Shown here: positions 42,968 to 51,820 of the stretch, in pieces
Numbering within the stretch: the stretch's first letter is position 1
Layout of the letters: each line of letters opens with the position of its first letter
Assembly: GCF_013359735.1 (NCBI RefSeq)
Contig: NZ_JABFMX010000003.1
Location: forward strand, 1-64,000
Reading direction: 5' to 3'
Source of the DNA: Arthrobacter sp. C9C5
GTDB lineage: Bacteria; Actinomycetota; Actinomycetes; Actinomycetales; Micrococcaceae
Length of the DNA: 64,000 bases
Translations under genes and position numbers: made by a program
Notes under the pieces: model-generated
The model's input: only the letters and a program-made list of their open reading frames with translations
What the model was told of the DNA's origin: nothing
The model's database searches: none

Positions 42968-44173
42968 ATGAATTCGGGAATCATTTACCTGGTCGGCACC
43001 TCCGGCCACCCCAACTTCGGCGACGAGTTTATTGCCGCCGCGTGGCTCAAACACCTGGCCGCGGCCCGGCCCGACGCCGACGTCTGGCTTGACTGCCCCC
43101 AGCCCGGGATGGCCCAGGTCCTGTTCGAGGGCCTGCACCCCCGGCTCCGGATCACCAACACCCTCTGGCGCCTGGTGCACGAGAACGGCGAACTTCCGGC
43201 CGACGTGGCCGCGAAAAACATCCGAGAACGCGTCACCGGCTTCGGCACCCCGGCGTACGATCTGGGCATCCTCAAGATGCGGGAAGCCGAGTCGCTCCAC
43301 CTGATCGGCGGCGGGTACGTCAACGACACCTGGCCGCACCACGCGGGCCTGCTCGTCGGCATGCGGGCCGTCAGCGAACTGACCGGCGCCCGGCTCTTCG
43401 CTACCGGACAGGGTCTCATGCCGGCAGTTGACCCGCTCCCGGGGGAAACTCCCCTGTTTCAGCGCTTTGAATACGCCCGGGCGCGCGACGTACCCAGCGC
43501 GGCGGCCCACGGGTTGGAACTCGGCCTCGATGACGCTTTCCTGGGGATCGCCGGGGAAATCGGGCGCAACGAGGCCCCTGCAGGTCTCTACGTGTGTATC
43601 CAAAGCGACATGGCCGATCCCGGACGGTTCCAGGCCGCGGTGGAACTGGCCCGGTCAGAAATCCAACTCGCCAGCCGCCGGGGAATCAAGGCCTATTACG
43701 TCGAGGCGATTCCCGGCGTCGATCATGCTGCCTACGAACGCATGGCTGATCTCATCCCGGAGTCCCGGTTCGTGCCCTTCGCTCGGGTGTGGACCGATGG
43801 CCTCCCGCTTTCCGCCGAGCAAACCTGGGTCACAACCCGTTTCCACCTCCACTTGCTCGCCGCAGCCGCAGGTGCCCGAGGCATTGCGGTCGGAGTGAAA
43901 AAGGGCTACTACGACGTCAAGCACGAGTCACTGACCTCCCTGGGTAGCGGCTGGTCCCTTGCCCTGGACGGCGACGGTGCCACAATCCCACAGCAGCGCG
44001 GGCAGCTACGGGATGACCTGCCGGCACTCACCGCTCGGAAACGTGCCGAGGCTAACCATCTCTATCCGCAGCTGGATGGCCAGAGCGGGACCCTGACAGC
44101 CGGCGCCGCCAAGCTTCTGAACAAGGCGTTGGGCGCGTCCCTGAAGAACAAGATCCGGTCCGGAGCGCGCTGA
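42968..44173 (+). CDS. Polysaccharide pyruvyl transferase family protein
   Basis: A 401-residue protein of the PF04230-like GT-B-type family, which adds pyruvate ketals to surface glycans. Evidence: the N-terminal VGTSGHPNFGDEFIAAAWLKHL (the usual NxGDE element), SLHLIGGGYVNDTWPHHAGLLVGM, and the C-terminal TWVTTRFHLHLLAAAAGARGIAV, which matches the conserved SxRxH site. A polysaccharide or wall polymer is the expected acceptor. It is followed after seven bases by the DUF6541 gene, with which it forms a two-gene cassette bounded by matching terminators. The true donor is not proven; some relatives use other substrates. Confidence 0.85.
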   Translation: MNSGIIYLVGTSGHPNFGDEFIAAAWLKHLAAARPDADVWLDCPQPGMAQVLFEGLHPRLRITNTLWRLVHENGELPADVAAKNIRERVTGFGTPAYDLGILKMREAESLHLIGGGYVNDTWPHHAGLLVGMRAVSELTGARLFATGQGLMPAVDPLPGETPLFQRFEYARARDVPSAAAHGLELGLDDAFLGIAGEIGRNEAPAGLYVCIQSDMADPGRFQAAVELARSEIQLASRRGIKAYYVEAIPGVDHAAYERMADLIPESRFVPFARVWTDGLPLSAEQTWVTTRFHLHLLAAAAGARGIAVGVKKGYYDVKHESLTSLGSGWSLALDGDGATIPQQRGQLRDDLPALTARKRAEANHLYPQLDGQSGTLTAGAAKLLNKALGASLKNKIRSGAR

Positions 44174-44180
44174 CACGTCC

Positions 44181-46202
44181 ATGTTGAATTGGCTTTTTGA
44201 GCTGCTGCCGCACGCTCTGACCTTAGTTCTCCTTGTCACTGCATTCTTCCTCCCGGGACTGTTGGTGCTCCTGCCGCTGAAACCGGGCCTGCCCGCGGCC
44301 CTTGCTCTCGGCCCGGCCGTGACCCTGCTGATATTCCTGGCCGGTAGCCTGGTGCTGGACGCCATGGGCCTCCCGTGGAGCGCGCCCTCGGCCGCCCTTA
44401 CTGCCGTTCCGCCGGTCTTTGCCGCTTGGTTGCTAGGAAGACGGTTCAGCTTCCGCGCGCCGCTGTGGCCCGCTGGCCTCGGATTACAGGTGAACCTCGC
44501 GGTCGGTGCCGGCGTGGCCATCGGTTCAGTGGTGACGTGCGTGGCGCTGCTCCGGGGAATCGGCGACCCCGCCACGGCTTCGCAGGGCTGGGATCCGATC
44601 TTCCATCTGAACGTGCTGCGGTGGATTCAAGAGTCCGGCAGCGCCACCCCATGGGGAGTCGCTCCGATATTCGGGGCCGGTACGTATTACCCCTCCGGCT
44701 GGCACAGCGTAGTGTCCCTGGTCCCGGGCAGCGTGACGGAAACGGCCAACCTGTCATCGATCGTCATCGGCGGCATGATCTGGCCAATCGGCCTGACGTT
44801 TCTGGCCTCCGCAGTCCTGCCGCGGCACCCGGCGGCCTGGGCACTGACGCCGCTGTTCGCGGCCTCGTTCGTCAGCTTCCCTTACTCGCAACTGCTCCGC
44901 AGCGGCCAGTGGCCCAACGGTCTCGCCACCGCATTGGTCCCGGCAGCTCTGGCCCTGAGCGTCCTGATTCTGCGGTGCCTGACCTCCGCGGACCGGGCCG
45001 GCACGCCAGCCCGCGAGCATGTCCTCCTGGCCGCCGTCCTCGCCGCTGCACTCGGCGGCTGTGCTGCCGCACATCCGAGTGCCGTTTTTGCCACCGCAGT
45101 TGCCGTCCTGCCCTTTGTGGCAGCCCGCACCCTGCCGCTCTTGATACGGTGCGCACGACGCCGCCCCTGGATTGCGGCAGTGGTGGGCGGCGCGGCGGTT
45201 GCTGCTGGCGCGGCGGCCTTAGGTGTGCTGACCCACTCCCGGTTGCTCGTCAGTGTGATGGCGTACCCGCGTGCGGTGCGGGCCAAAGTCCCGGATTCGC
45301 TGTATCTCGCGTTCTTCGACCTTCCCAGGTTCCCCGCCATTTCTTTGCCTGCCCCGGACGATTTCAACCTCGCGGTGGGGCTGCTTGTCATCCTTGGCGG
45401 TGCCGCGGCGCTCTTCATCAGGGATGCGAGGCCGCTTGCCGTCTCCTGGCTGGCGTTTGTCGCACTCTATGTCCTCGCCGCCGGACCGGAAAACGCGCTG
45501 CGGTGGCTGACTGGCGTCTGGTACAAGGACACGCAAAGGATCGCCCCGTTCATCGCGATGACAGGCAGCCTGTTGGCGGCCCTGGCCATTGCGGTACTGG
45601 CGAGGGCCGCACATCGCGCAGTGTCGGTGCGGCTGCCGTCGGCCCGCACCGGTGGCCGGTGGCCCCTTCCGGCGCTCCTCGTTGGCCTGTCCGTTGCCGT
45701 CGTAACGTGCGGAATGTACTGGGGATCGGGCAGCTACCGGTCCGCGGAGCGGGTGGCAGTGGCCGCACAGAACTACGTGGTAGCCGCCAAGCCTGGCACC
45801 GGCGTCCTCTCCAGGGGCGAACAGGACTTCATCCAACGGGCCGGCGCGACGCTTCCAGCGGACGCAGTGGTGATCGGAGACCCGTTCAACGGCGAAACCT
45901 ACTTCTACGCCCTCACGGGCCGGCATGTGGTGTACACGCAGCTGGGGGCCCCGACGTCCGGGAGTGCAGCCAAGGAGCTGCTCCGCACCGGGTTCAATCG
46001 GCTTGCGACCGACAAGTCGGTCTGCGAGGCCGTGCTCAAGGTCGGAGCCACACACTTCTATGAGGACGCGCCAGGCGCATCCCACGGCAGTGCGAGCCTG
46101 AAGCGATGGCCCGGCTTCTACAACGTGCCCACCGGCCGCGGCTTCGAGAAAGTCGCGGCCGCGGATGGCCGCACCCTGTACAAGATCACGGCCTGCGGCT
46201 AG
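44181..46202 (+). CDS. DUF6541 polytopic membrane protein
   Basis: A 673-residue membrane protein with about 13 predicted helices and a soluble C-terminal domain (about 540-673). It resembles the DUF6541 group, which has GT-C-like topology. DPIFHLNVLRWIQESGSATPWG and GAGTYYPSGWHSVVSL in the first outer loops match the group; the Asp and His there are candidates for catalytic positions. GENAL-like GPENALRWLTGVWYKDTQRIAP is near the eighth helix. A role in wall-polymer or exopolysaccharide assembly is inferred from fold and from the pyruvyl-transferase partner directly upstream. The acceptor and sugar are unknown. Confidence 0.82.
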   Translation: MLNWLFELLPHALTLVLLVTAFFLPGLLVLLPLKPGLPAALALGPAVTLLIFLAGSLVLDAMGLPWSAPSAALTAVPPVFAAWLLGRRFSFRAPLWPAGLGLQVNLAVGAGVAIGSVVTCVALLRGIGDPATASQGWDPIFHLNVLRWIQESGSATPWGVAPIFGAGTYYPSGWHSVVSLVPGSVTETANLSSIVIGGMIWPIGLTFLASAVLPRHPAAWALTPLFAASFVSFPYSQLLRSGQWPNGLATALVPAALALSVLILRCLTSADRAGTPAREHVLLAAVLAAALGGCAAAHPSAVFATAVAVLPFVAARTLPLLIRCARRRPWIAAVVGGAAVAAGAAALGVLTHSRLLVSVMAYPRAVRAKVPDSLYLAFFDLPRFPAISLPAPDDFNLAVGLLVILGGAAALFIRDARPLAVSWLAFVALYVLAAGPENALRWLTGVWYKDTQRIAPFIAMTGSLLAALAIAVLARAAHRAVSVRLPSARTGGRWPLPALLVGLSVAVVTCGMYWGSGSYRSAERVAVAAQNYVVAAKPGTGVLSRGEQDFIQRAGATLPADAVVIGDPFNGETYFYALTGRHVVYTQLGAPTSGSAAKELLRTGFNRLATDKSVCEAVLKVGATHFYEDAPGASHGSASLKRWPGFYNVPTGRGFEKVAAADGRTLYKITACG

Positions 46203-46237
46203 ACGGGTACGCGGCCGCCCAGCGCTTCCAGCTAAGA

Positions 46238-46274
46238 AACACCCCGCCGCGGATAACCGCGGCGGGGTGTTCTT
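46238..46274 (+). terminator. Terminator, copy 2 of the duplicated hairpin
   Basis: A 15-bp stem (46238-46252 with 46257-46271) around ATAA, followed by CTTTTC. From ACACCCCGCCGCGG through GGGGTGTTCTT it matches the hairpin after catalase with one loop change. It ends the pyruvyl-transferase/DUF6541 transcript and also lies just past the end of the convergent ABC operon. Confidence 0.9.
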
Positions 46275-46303
46275 TTCGTCGGTGTCCCGGACGGGCGGGG
46301 CGG

Positions 46304-47200
46304 CTAGGCGCCGCTGGCGCCGGAGTCCGCCGTCGGGGCCGCCGGCGTCGACGCTGCCGCAGTAGCAGCTGCCGGGGCGCCCGCCGCCGCTGGGCGGTGG
46401 CCCTTCTTGGCGAGCTGGATCTGCTCATAGACGTGGTGGCGGAGTTCGGTGAAGCGCGGCAGCGAACGGGTGTTCAGCTGGTCCCGCTCGGCCGGAAGGT
46501 CGATCACAATGTCCTCCTGCACCACCGTCGGGGAGCTCGAGAGGATGATGACCCGTTCACCGAGGTAGACGGACTCGTCGATGTCGTGGGTCACGAAAAG
46601 CACGGTCACGCCGAGCTTCTTCCAGACCACCCGGATCAGGTCCTCAAGGTCCGCGCGGGTCTGCGCGTCGACGGCGGCAAACGGCTCGTCCATCAGCAGG
46701 ACCTCGGGCTGGTACGCGATGGCACGGGCGATCGCCACGCGCTGCTGCATGCCGCCGGAAAGCTGCCAGGGGTAGGAGCGCGGCACGTGGGCCAGGCCCA
46801 CCGCCTCCAGGGCCTCGTCGACAAGCCGGTCGCGTTCGGCCTTGGGCACGCCCTGGTTCTTCAGCGGCAGCTCCACATTGTCCCGGACCCGCATCCAGGG
46901 GAACAGCGAGCGGCCGTATTCCTGGAACACCACCGCCATCTTCTTCGGCGGCCCGGACACCCGCTTGCCGTCCAGGAGCACCTCCCCCTCGGTGGGTGCC
47001 ATCAGGCCCGAGATGCACTTGAGCAGGGTGGTCTTGCCGGACCCCGAAGGGCCCACGAGGCAGGCCAGCTCCCCCGCGCGGAGATCGAAAGTGAGGTTCC
47101 GCACCGCTTCGACGTCGCCGCCGTCGGTCTGGTAGACCTTCTTCAGTCCGCGGACGGAGAGCATCGCCTCCGGGGCCGCCTGCGCTGCACTAGGCTGCAT
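46304..47200 (-). CDS. ABC importer ATPase, SsuB/TauB-like
   Basis: A 298-residue ATPase. Walker A GPSGSGKTT, Q-loop VVFQEYGRSLFPW, signature LSGGMQQR, Walker B VLLMDEPFAAVD and H-loop FVTHDIDESVYL are all intact. Similarity is to the nitrate/sulfonate/taurine group. The C-terminus ends in a 35-residue Ala/Pro-rich tail after QIQLAKKGHR, absent in typical members. It is the last gene of a four-gene operon and overlaps the preceding permease by 11 bases. Confidence 0.93.
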   Translation of the reverse strand: MQPSAAQAAPEAMLSVRGLKKVYQTDGGDVEAVRNLTFDLRAGELACLVGPSGSGKTTLLKCISGLMAPTEGEVLLDGKRVSGPPKKMAVVFQEYGRSLFPWMRVRDNVELPLKNQGVPKAERDRLVDEALEAVGLAHVPRSYPWQLSGGMQQRVAIARAIAYQPEVLLMDEPFAAVDAQTRADLEDLIRVVWKKLGVTVLFVTHDIDESVYLGERVIILSSSPTVVQEDIVIDLPAERDQLNTRSLPRFTELRHHVYEQIQLAKKGHRPAAAGAPAAATAAASTPAAPTADSGASGA

Positions 47201-47963
47201 TTTCTACCTCTTTCTGGCCGTGGTACCAGCGCAGGATGTTCCGCTCGGCCCACTGGAAGATGAATGACATGGCCACGCCCAGCAGGCCGAGGACCACGAT
47301 GCCGGACCACATTTCGGGGATGGCGAATGACCGCTGGAACTGGACAATGGTGAAGCCCAGCCCGGAGGACGAGGCGAACATTTCGGAGATGACCATCAGG
47401 ATCAGCCCCAGGGACAGCGACTGGCGCACGCCGGCGAGGATCTGCGGGCTGGCCGAGGGCAGCACCAGGTAACGCACCCGGGCCCAGCCGTCGATGCCGT
47501 AGGTGTGGGCCGAATCCGAGAGGACCCCGTCCACGGCGCGGACACCCTCAATGGTGTTCAGCAGCACCGGCCAGACACAGCCGGAGATGATGACCGCAAT
47601 CTTCATGGAGTCGGTGATGCCCATCAGCAGGATCAGGACCGGGACCAGGACGGGCGGCGGGATGGCGCGGAAGAATTCGAGCGTGGGTTCCAGCAACGCG
47701 CGGAGCCATTTGACCGAGCCGATCAGCACCCCGCCCACGACGCCGATCACGATCGCCGCGACGACGCCGATCAGGAGACGGGCGATGCTGGGCAGCACAT
47801 CCGAGAAGAAGCGGGGGCCGAACCAGACCTCGCCGAACTTGTTGACCAGGGCGGCCGGGGTAGGAACGAAGAAATTGACCGTTCCGAGGGTCGAGACCCA
47901 CCAGGCCAGAACCAGCAGAACTGGCAGCGCCAGCACGTAGGCCGCCGTTTTCAGTACTTTCAT
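47190..47963 (-). CDS. ABC importer permease, SsuC-like
   Basis: A 257-residue inner-membrane subunit with six predicted helices. The cytoplasmic coupling segment is HTYGIDGWARVRYLVLPSASPQILAGVRQSL (EAA-type loop). FFRAIPPPVLVPVLILLMGI is typical of sulfonate/nitrate-type permeases. It overlaps the second permease by four bases and the ATPase by 11. The two permeases differ in sequence and probably form a heterodimer. Confidence 0.92.
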   Translation of the reverse strand: MKVLKTAAYVLALPVLLVLAWWVSTLGTVNFFVPTPAALVNKFGEVWFGPRFFSDVLPSIARLLIGVVAAIVIGVVGGVLIGSVKWLRALLEPTLEFFRAIPPPVLVPVLILLMGITDSMKIAVIISGCVWPVLLNTIEGVRAVDGVLSDSAHTYGIDGWARVRYLVLPSASPQILAGVRQSLSLGLILMVISEMFASSSGLGFTIVQFQRSFAIPEMWSGIVVLGLLGVAMSFIFQWAERNILRWYHGQKEVENAA

Positions 47964-48820
47964 ACGATCACCTCAGAACGGACCGAGGAATGCCAGGACA
48001 GGGTCTTCTTTTCGATGAAGCGCATCAGAACGTTGATCAGCACGCCGATCAGGCCGGTGGCGAGCACCAGGGCGTACATACCGGAGATGGCGCCACCGGA
48101 TTGCGCGAGGGCGATTTCACGGCCCAGCCCCGGCGAGCCGATCACGAGTTCCGCCGTAATGGCCAGGACCAGCGCCACCGTGGCTGCGAGCCGGACACCG
48201 GTCATCAAGTAGGGCAGCGCGGTGGGGAACACGACGTAACGGATCCGCGCCATCCACCCCAGCCCGTAGGTCTTGGCGGTATTGTTGGCGACCATGTCGA
48301 CGTCGGCCACCCCGTAGAGGACCTGAATGAGGACCTGCCAGAAGGCGGCATAGGTGATCAGCATCAGGGACGACTCGATCTTCACACCGAAGAGCAGCAC
48401 GGCCAGCGGGATGAGGGCCACGGACGGAATGGGGCGCAGGAACTCGACGGTGGAGTTGGTGGCTTTGCGCAGGAAGCTGCTGGATCCGATGATGAAGCCC
48501 AGCAACACGGCGAGGGCAACCGCGATGGCGAGGCCTAGGAACCAGGCCTTCATGGTTTCACCGACCGAGACCCAGAACGCCGCCAGGCCGAAGTCGAGGG
48601 CCAGGGCGGCAATGACCTCGCTGGCCGGCGGAAGGTAGCGTTCGTCGACAATTCCCAGCCGAGGAATGAGTTCCCAGGTTCCCAAGAACCCAATAATCCC
48701 GACAACACCGAGCAACTGCTTCACTGGAAGTTTGTGGCCGGACCGGCGGCTCCGTCCCCCGCCGGGGGCGGAACCGCCGGACGCCACAGCGTCGGAACTC
48801 ATGGAACTTACGGAACTCAC
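47960..48820 (-). CDS. ABC importer permease, second subunit
   Basis: A 286-residue permease with an N-terminal Ser/Gly/Arg-rich stretch of about 30 residues, then six predicted helices. The coupling loop is KTYGLGWMARIRYVVFPTALPYLMTGVRLAA, and FLRPIPSVALIPLAVLLFGV is the family signature. Its ATG at 48820 overlaps the stop of the binding-protein gene as ATGA; a second ATG at 48802 is possible. It works with the adjacent permease. Confidence 0.92.
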   Translation of the reverse strand: MSSVSSMSSDAVASGGSAPGGGRSRRSGHKLPVKQLLGVVGIIGFLGTWELIPRLGIVDERYLPPASEVIAALALDFGLAAFWVSVGETMKAWFLGLAIAVALAVLLGFIIGSSSFLRKATNSTVEFLRPIPSVALIPLAVLLFGVKIESSLMLITYAAFWQVLIQVLYGVADVDMVANNTAKTYGLGWMARIRYVVFPTALPYLMTGVRLAATVALVLAITAELVIGSPGLGREIALAQSGGAISGMYALVLATGLIGVLINVLMRFIEKKTLSWHSSVRSEVIV

Positions 48821-49803
48821 GGGAGGAGGTCGCCTGCGTTCGGGGCCTTGGACAGCGTCCCGTACTTAGCGGCGGCGTCACCGAGGGTCTTGAAGGCGTC
48901 CTTGTTGAACTCCACACGGTAGCGGGGCAGGACAATCTTGGCCCGGGTGGCTTCGTCGATCTTGGTGTAGGTGCCCACGATGTCGCGGACTTCCTGCGGG
49001 TGCGCCTGGGCATATTCGAGCGACTTGTTCATGGCTCGGGTGAACTTCTGGGTCAGCTCGGCCTTGCCCTTGATGGTGTCCGCCTTGGTGAAGTAGCCGG
49101 CGATGTCCAGCTCAGGGCTCATGTCCACGAAGTTGGAGGAAATGATCTTGCCGCCCTCCGCAACGGCCTTGGACAGGAAGGGCTCCAGGATCCAGGCCGC
49201 GTCCACCTGCTTGTTGGCCAGCGCTGCGGGGGCGTCCGGGAAGGCCACCTCTACGAACTTCACGCTCGAGGGGTCGCCGCCGGCCTTTTCGACGACCGAC
49301 TTGATGGTGGTGTCCCCGATGTTGGAGAGGTTGTTCACCGAGACGGTCTTGCCCGCAAGGTCCTTCGGGGACTGGATGCTGGAACCGGCCGGGACGACGA
49401 CGCCGCCGATGTCCTTACCCTTCTCGCCCGTGGTTGAGGCGCCGTTGGCGACGAATTTCAGGTCAAGGCCCTTGTCCTTCGCCACCATGACAGAGATCAG
49501 GTTGGAGAAGGCGAAGTCGAAGCTGCCGCTCACCACGCCGGGGACGATCGCCGCCCCGCCGGTGGCCGTCTGGATGTCCAGCTGAAGGCCTTCGTCTTTG
49601 AAGAATCCCAGCTTGTTGCCCAGGTAGATGGGGGCGCAGTCGACGATCGGGATGACGCCGACGCTGACCTTGGTCAGATTCCCGCCACCCGTGGCGCCGC
49701 CGGAGGCGGTGCCCCCGCCGGTGGAACTGGGTGATCCGCTGCCGCAAGCCGAGAGGGCCAGGACCGACGCGGCCGCAAGCACGGCGATAATACGACGTTT
49801 CAT
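48817..49803 (-). CDS. ABC importer substrate-binding lipoprotein, NMT1/SsuA-like
   Basis: A 328-residue lipoprotein (lipobox LALSAC, Cys20) with a Gly/Ser/Thr linker. It has a periplasmic-binding fold: VSVGVIPIVDCAPIYLGNKLGFFKDEGLQLDI, then GVVSGSFDFAFSNLISVMVAKDKGLDL and AALANKQVDAAWILEPFLSKAVAEGGK. These are typical of NMT1/THI5-like proteins that bind sulfonates, nitrate, taurine, pyrimidines or aromatic acids. ATG 49803 is chosen because AGGAG lies five to six bases upstream. It is the first gene of the operon. The ligand is unknown and no catabolic genes are attached. Confidence 0.9.
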   Translation of the reverse strand: MKRRIIAVLAAASVLALSACGSGSPSSTGGGTASGGATGGGNLTKVSVGVIPIVDCAPIYLGNKLGFFKDEGLQLDIQTATGGAAIVPGVVSGSFDFAFSNLISVMVAKDKGLDLKFVANGASTTGEKGKDIGGVVVPAGSSIQSPKDLAGKTVSVNNLSNIGDTTIKSVVEKAGGDPSSVKFVEVAFPDAPAALANKQVDAAWILEPFLSKAVAEGGKIISSNFVDMSPELDIAGYFTKADTIKGKAELTQKFTRAMNKSLEYAQAHPQEVRDIVGTYTKIDEATRAKIVLPRYRVEFNKDAFKTLGDAAAKYGTLSKAPNAGDLLP

Positions 49804-49987
49804 GTTCACTCCTATGTGCGCATTGGCGTGGGAGTGACAAGCCCCCAAACCTCAAGTGTTCGCTCTTCGAACAAGCGTTCAAAATCAAGTCTGACCTAAG
49901 GGTACTGTGAGGTCAACCACATTAGGCGCATTGTTACAGCTCCGAGACGAGTGCGGTAGAGGCGGCGGCAATACCTCCCGTTACGCA

Positions 49988-50048
49988 GCAACGCGGGGCC
50001 CCTACGCCCGTCCGGACAGGCCGAACGGGCCGTAGTGACCCCGCGTTG
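49988..50048. repeat. Palindromic repeat family B, copy 4
   Basis: CAACGCGGGG at 49989 pairs with CCCCGCGTTG ending at 50048, arms of about 23 bases with three mismatches. A partial extra right arm, CCGCGTTGAAG, follows at 50054. It ends 29 bases before the stop of the APC permease (minus strand). Confidence 0.8.
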
Positions 50049-50077
50049 AATAACCGCGTTGAAGTGCAGCGTTGCAG

Positions 50078-51646
50078 CTACGAGCGGCTGAGCGACTCCG
50101 CGTCGTCGTCCGCAGCCGGCTTGCCGTCCGCGGGAGCCGTGGCAGCCGGGCCGTTGACGGCAGCCCTTGCCTCGGCGAACTTCTCGTTGAGCCGGGAGTG
50201 GCGCTGGCCGTAGGCGAAGTAGATCGCAATGCCGATGACCAGCCAGATCGCGAAGAAGATCCAGGTCTCCACCGCCAGGTTCGTCATCAGGTACAGGCAC
50301 AGGACAGCCGAGACGACCGGGAGCACCTTGCCGAACGGCACGCGGAAGGCCGGCTTGAGGTCCGGCCGCTTCCGGCGCAGCACCAGAATGCCGAGGCTGA
50401 CCATCACGAACGCGGAGAGCGTGCCGATGTTGATCATTTCCTCGAGCAGGTCCACGTTGGTCAGTCCGGCCACGACCGCCACGGCCGTGCCGCAGATGAT
50501 CTGCAGGCGTGCCGGGGTCGCCCGGATGGTGCCGGTCTTGGAGAGCGAGCGCGGCAGCAGGCCGTCGCGGCTCATCGCCAGGACAACACGCGAGAGGCCC
50601 ATCAGCAGCACCATGATCACCGTGGTGAGGCCCACGAGGGAGCCGAAGGCGATGACCTTCGCGGCGTCGGTGTTGCCCACGGCCTCGAAGGCGGTGGTCA
50701 GCGTCGGGTTCTTCGCCTCGGCCAGCTTGGTGTAGGACACCATGCCGGTGAGGGCCAGCGAGACCAGGATGTAGAGCACGGTGACGATCGCCAGGCCGCC
50801 GAAAATGCCGCGGGGCAGCGTCTTCTGCGGGTTTTTGACCTCCTCGGCGGAGGTGGCGACGACGTCGAACCCAATGAAGGCGAAGAACACCAGGGCGGCG
50901 CCGGCGAAAATGCCCAGCGTGCCGTACTGGGCCGGGGCCGCGCCGGTGAGGAAGCCGAAGAAGGACTGCTTGAGCACGTCCGTGGCGCCGGTACCGCCGG
51001 TGGGCTCGGAGGCCGGGACGAACGGGGCGTAGTTCTCAAATTTCACGTAGCTGAAGCCGACAACGATGACGAAGAGCACGACGGCGATCTTGATCAGCGT
51101 GAAGACGTTGCCGACGCGGGCGGACAGCTTTGTCCCCAGCACCAGCAGGACGGTGAACACGGCGACAATCAGGAAGGCGCCCCAGAAGAGGTCGACACCG
51201 GCCACGGAGATCGACGGCGGAACGTCCAGGCCCATCAGCGCGAACACCTTGCTGAGGTAGATGCCCCAGTACTTGGCGATCACGGCGGCGGCGGTGAAGA
51301 GCTCGAGGATGAGGTTCCAACCGATGATCCAGGCGAGCACCTCGCCCATGGTGGCGTAGGTGAAGACATAGGCGGAGCCGGCCACCGGGATGGCGGTGGC
51401 GAATTCGGCGTAGCACATGATCGCCAGGGCGCAGGTGACCGCGGCGATGGCGAAGGAGATGGTGACGGCGGGGCCGGCGAAGTTGGCGGCGGCCTTGGCC
51501 CCGACCGAGAAGATGCCGGCGCCGACCGCAACGGCGACGCCCATGATCATCAGGTCCCAGGTGCTGAGCGAGCGTTTCAGCTTGCGTCCGGGCTCATCGG
51601 CGTCGGCGATCGACTGCTCGATGGATTTGGTCCGGAAAAGGTTCAT
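50078..51646 (-). CDS. APC-family amino acid permease, cationic type
   Basis: A 522-residue transporter with about 13-14 predicted helices, of the CAT subgroup of the amino acid-polyamine-organocation superfamily. STWDLMIMGVAVAVGAGIFSVGAKAA (helix 1, with the substrate-binding GAGIF) and FFAFIGFDVVATSAEEVKNPQKTLP (helix 6 and following loop) are hallmark segments. The C-terminal tail (about 30 residues, Ala/Asp-rich) is disordered. It likely imports arginine, lysine or a related amine. The start MNLFRTK at 51646 is preferred to ATG 51658, since helix spacing is normal. Located between the ABC importer and the DUF779/aldehyde dehydrogenase genes, it is transcribed alone. Confidence 0.9.
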   Translation of the reverse strand: MNLFRTKSIEQSIADADEPGRKLKRSLSTWDLMIMGVAVAVGAGIFSVGAKAAANFAGPAVTISFAIAAVTCALAIMCYAEFATAIPVAGSAYVFTYATMGEVLAWIIGWNLILELFTAAAVIAKYWGIYLSKVFALMGLDVPPSISVAGVDLFWGAFLIVAVFTVLLVLGTKLSARVGNVFTLIKIAVVLFVIVVGFSYVKFENYAPFVPASEPTGGTGATDVLKQSFFGFLTGAAPAQYGTLGIFAGAALVFFAFIGFDVVATSAEEVKNPQKTLPRGIFGGLAIVTVLYILVSLALTGMVSYTKLAEAKNPTLTTAFEAVGNTDAAKVIAFGSLVGLTTVIMVLLMGLSRVVLAMSRDGLLPRSLSKTGTIRATPARLQIICGTAVAVVAGLTNVDLLEEMINIGTLSAFVMVSLGILVLRRKRPDLKPAFRVPFGKVLPVVSAVLCLYLMTNLAVETWIFFAIWLVIGIAIYFAYGQRHSRLNEKFAEARAAVNGPAATAPADGKPAADDDAESLSRS

Positions 51647-51748
51647 AGGAAAGTCCAAAATCTCGGTAGCTGGTTGGAAACAGACCTATTAATAGTAGTG
51701 TCCATCCACTGGACGGCCGCTTTAATCCCACATCGTGAGACACAAAAA

Positions 51749-51805
51749 GGCGCGAACGTACACTTCGGGCCCCTCCTGCGAGGGCCCCAAGTGTACGTTC
51801 GCGCC
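51749..51805. repeat. Palindromic repeat family A, copy 2
   Basis: GCGCGAACGTACACTT at 51750 pairs perfectly with AAGTGTACGTTCGCGC; the arms are 51749-51765 and 51789-51805. Compared with copies 1 and 3 (GGACAC / GTGTCC), both arms carry a matching change (GTACAC / GTGTAC). It ends 15 bases before the DUF779 stop. Confidence 0.9.
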
Positions 51806-51820
51806 CAGGGGTTCAGTGGC

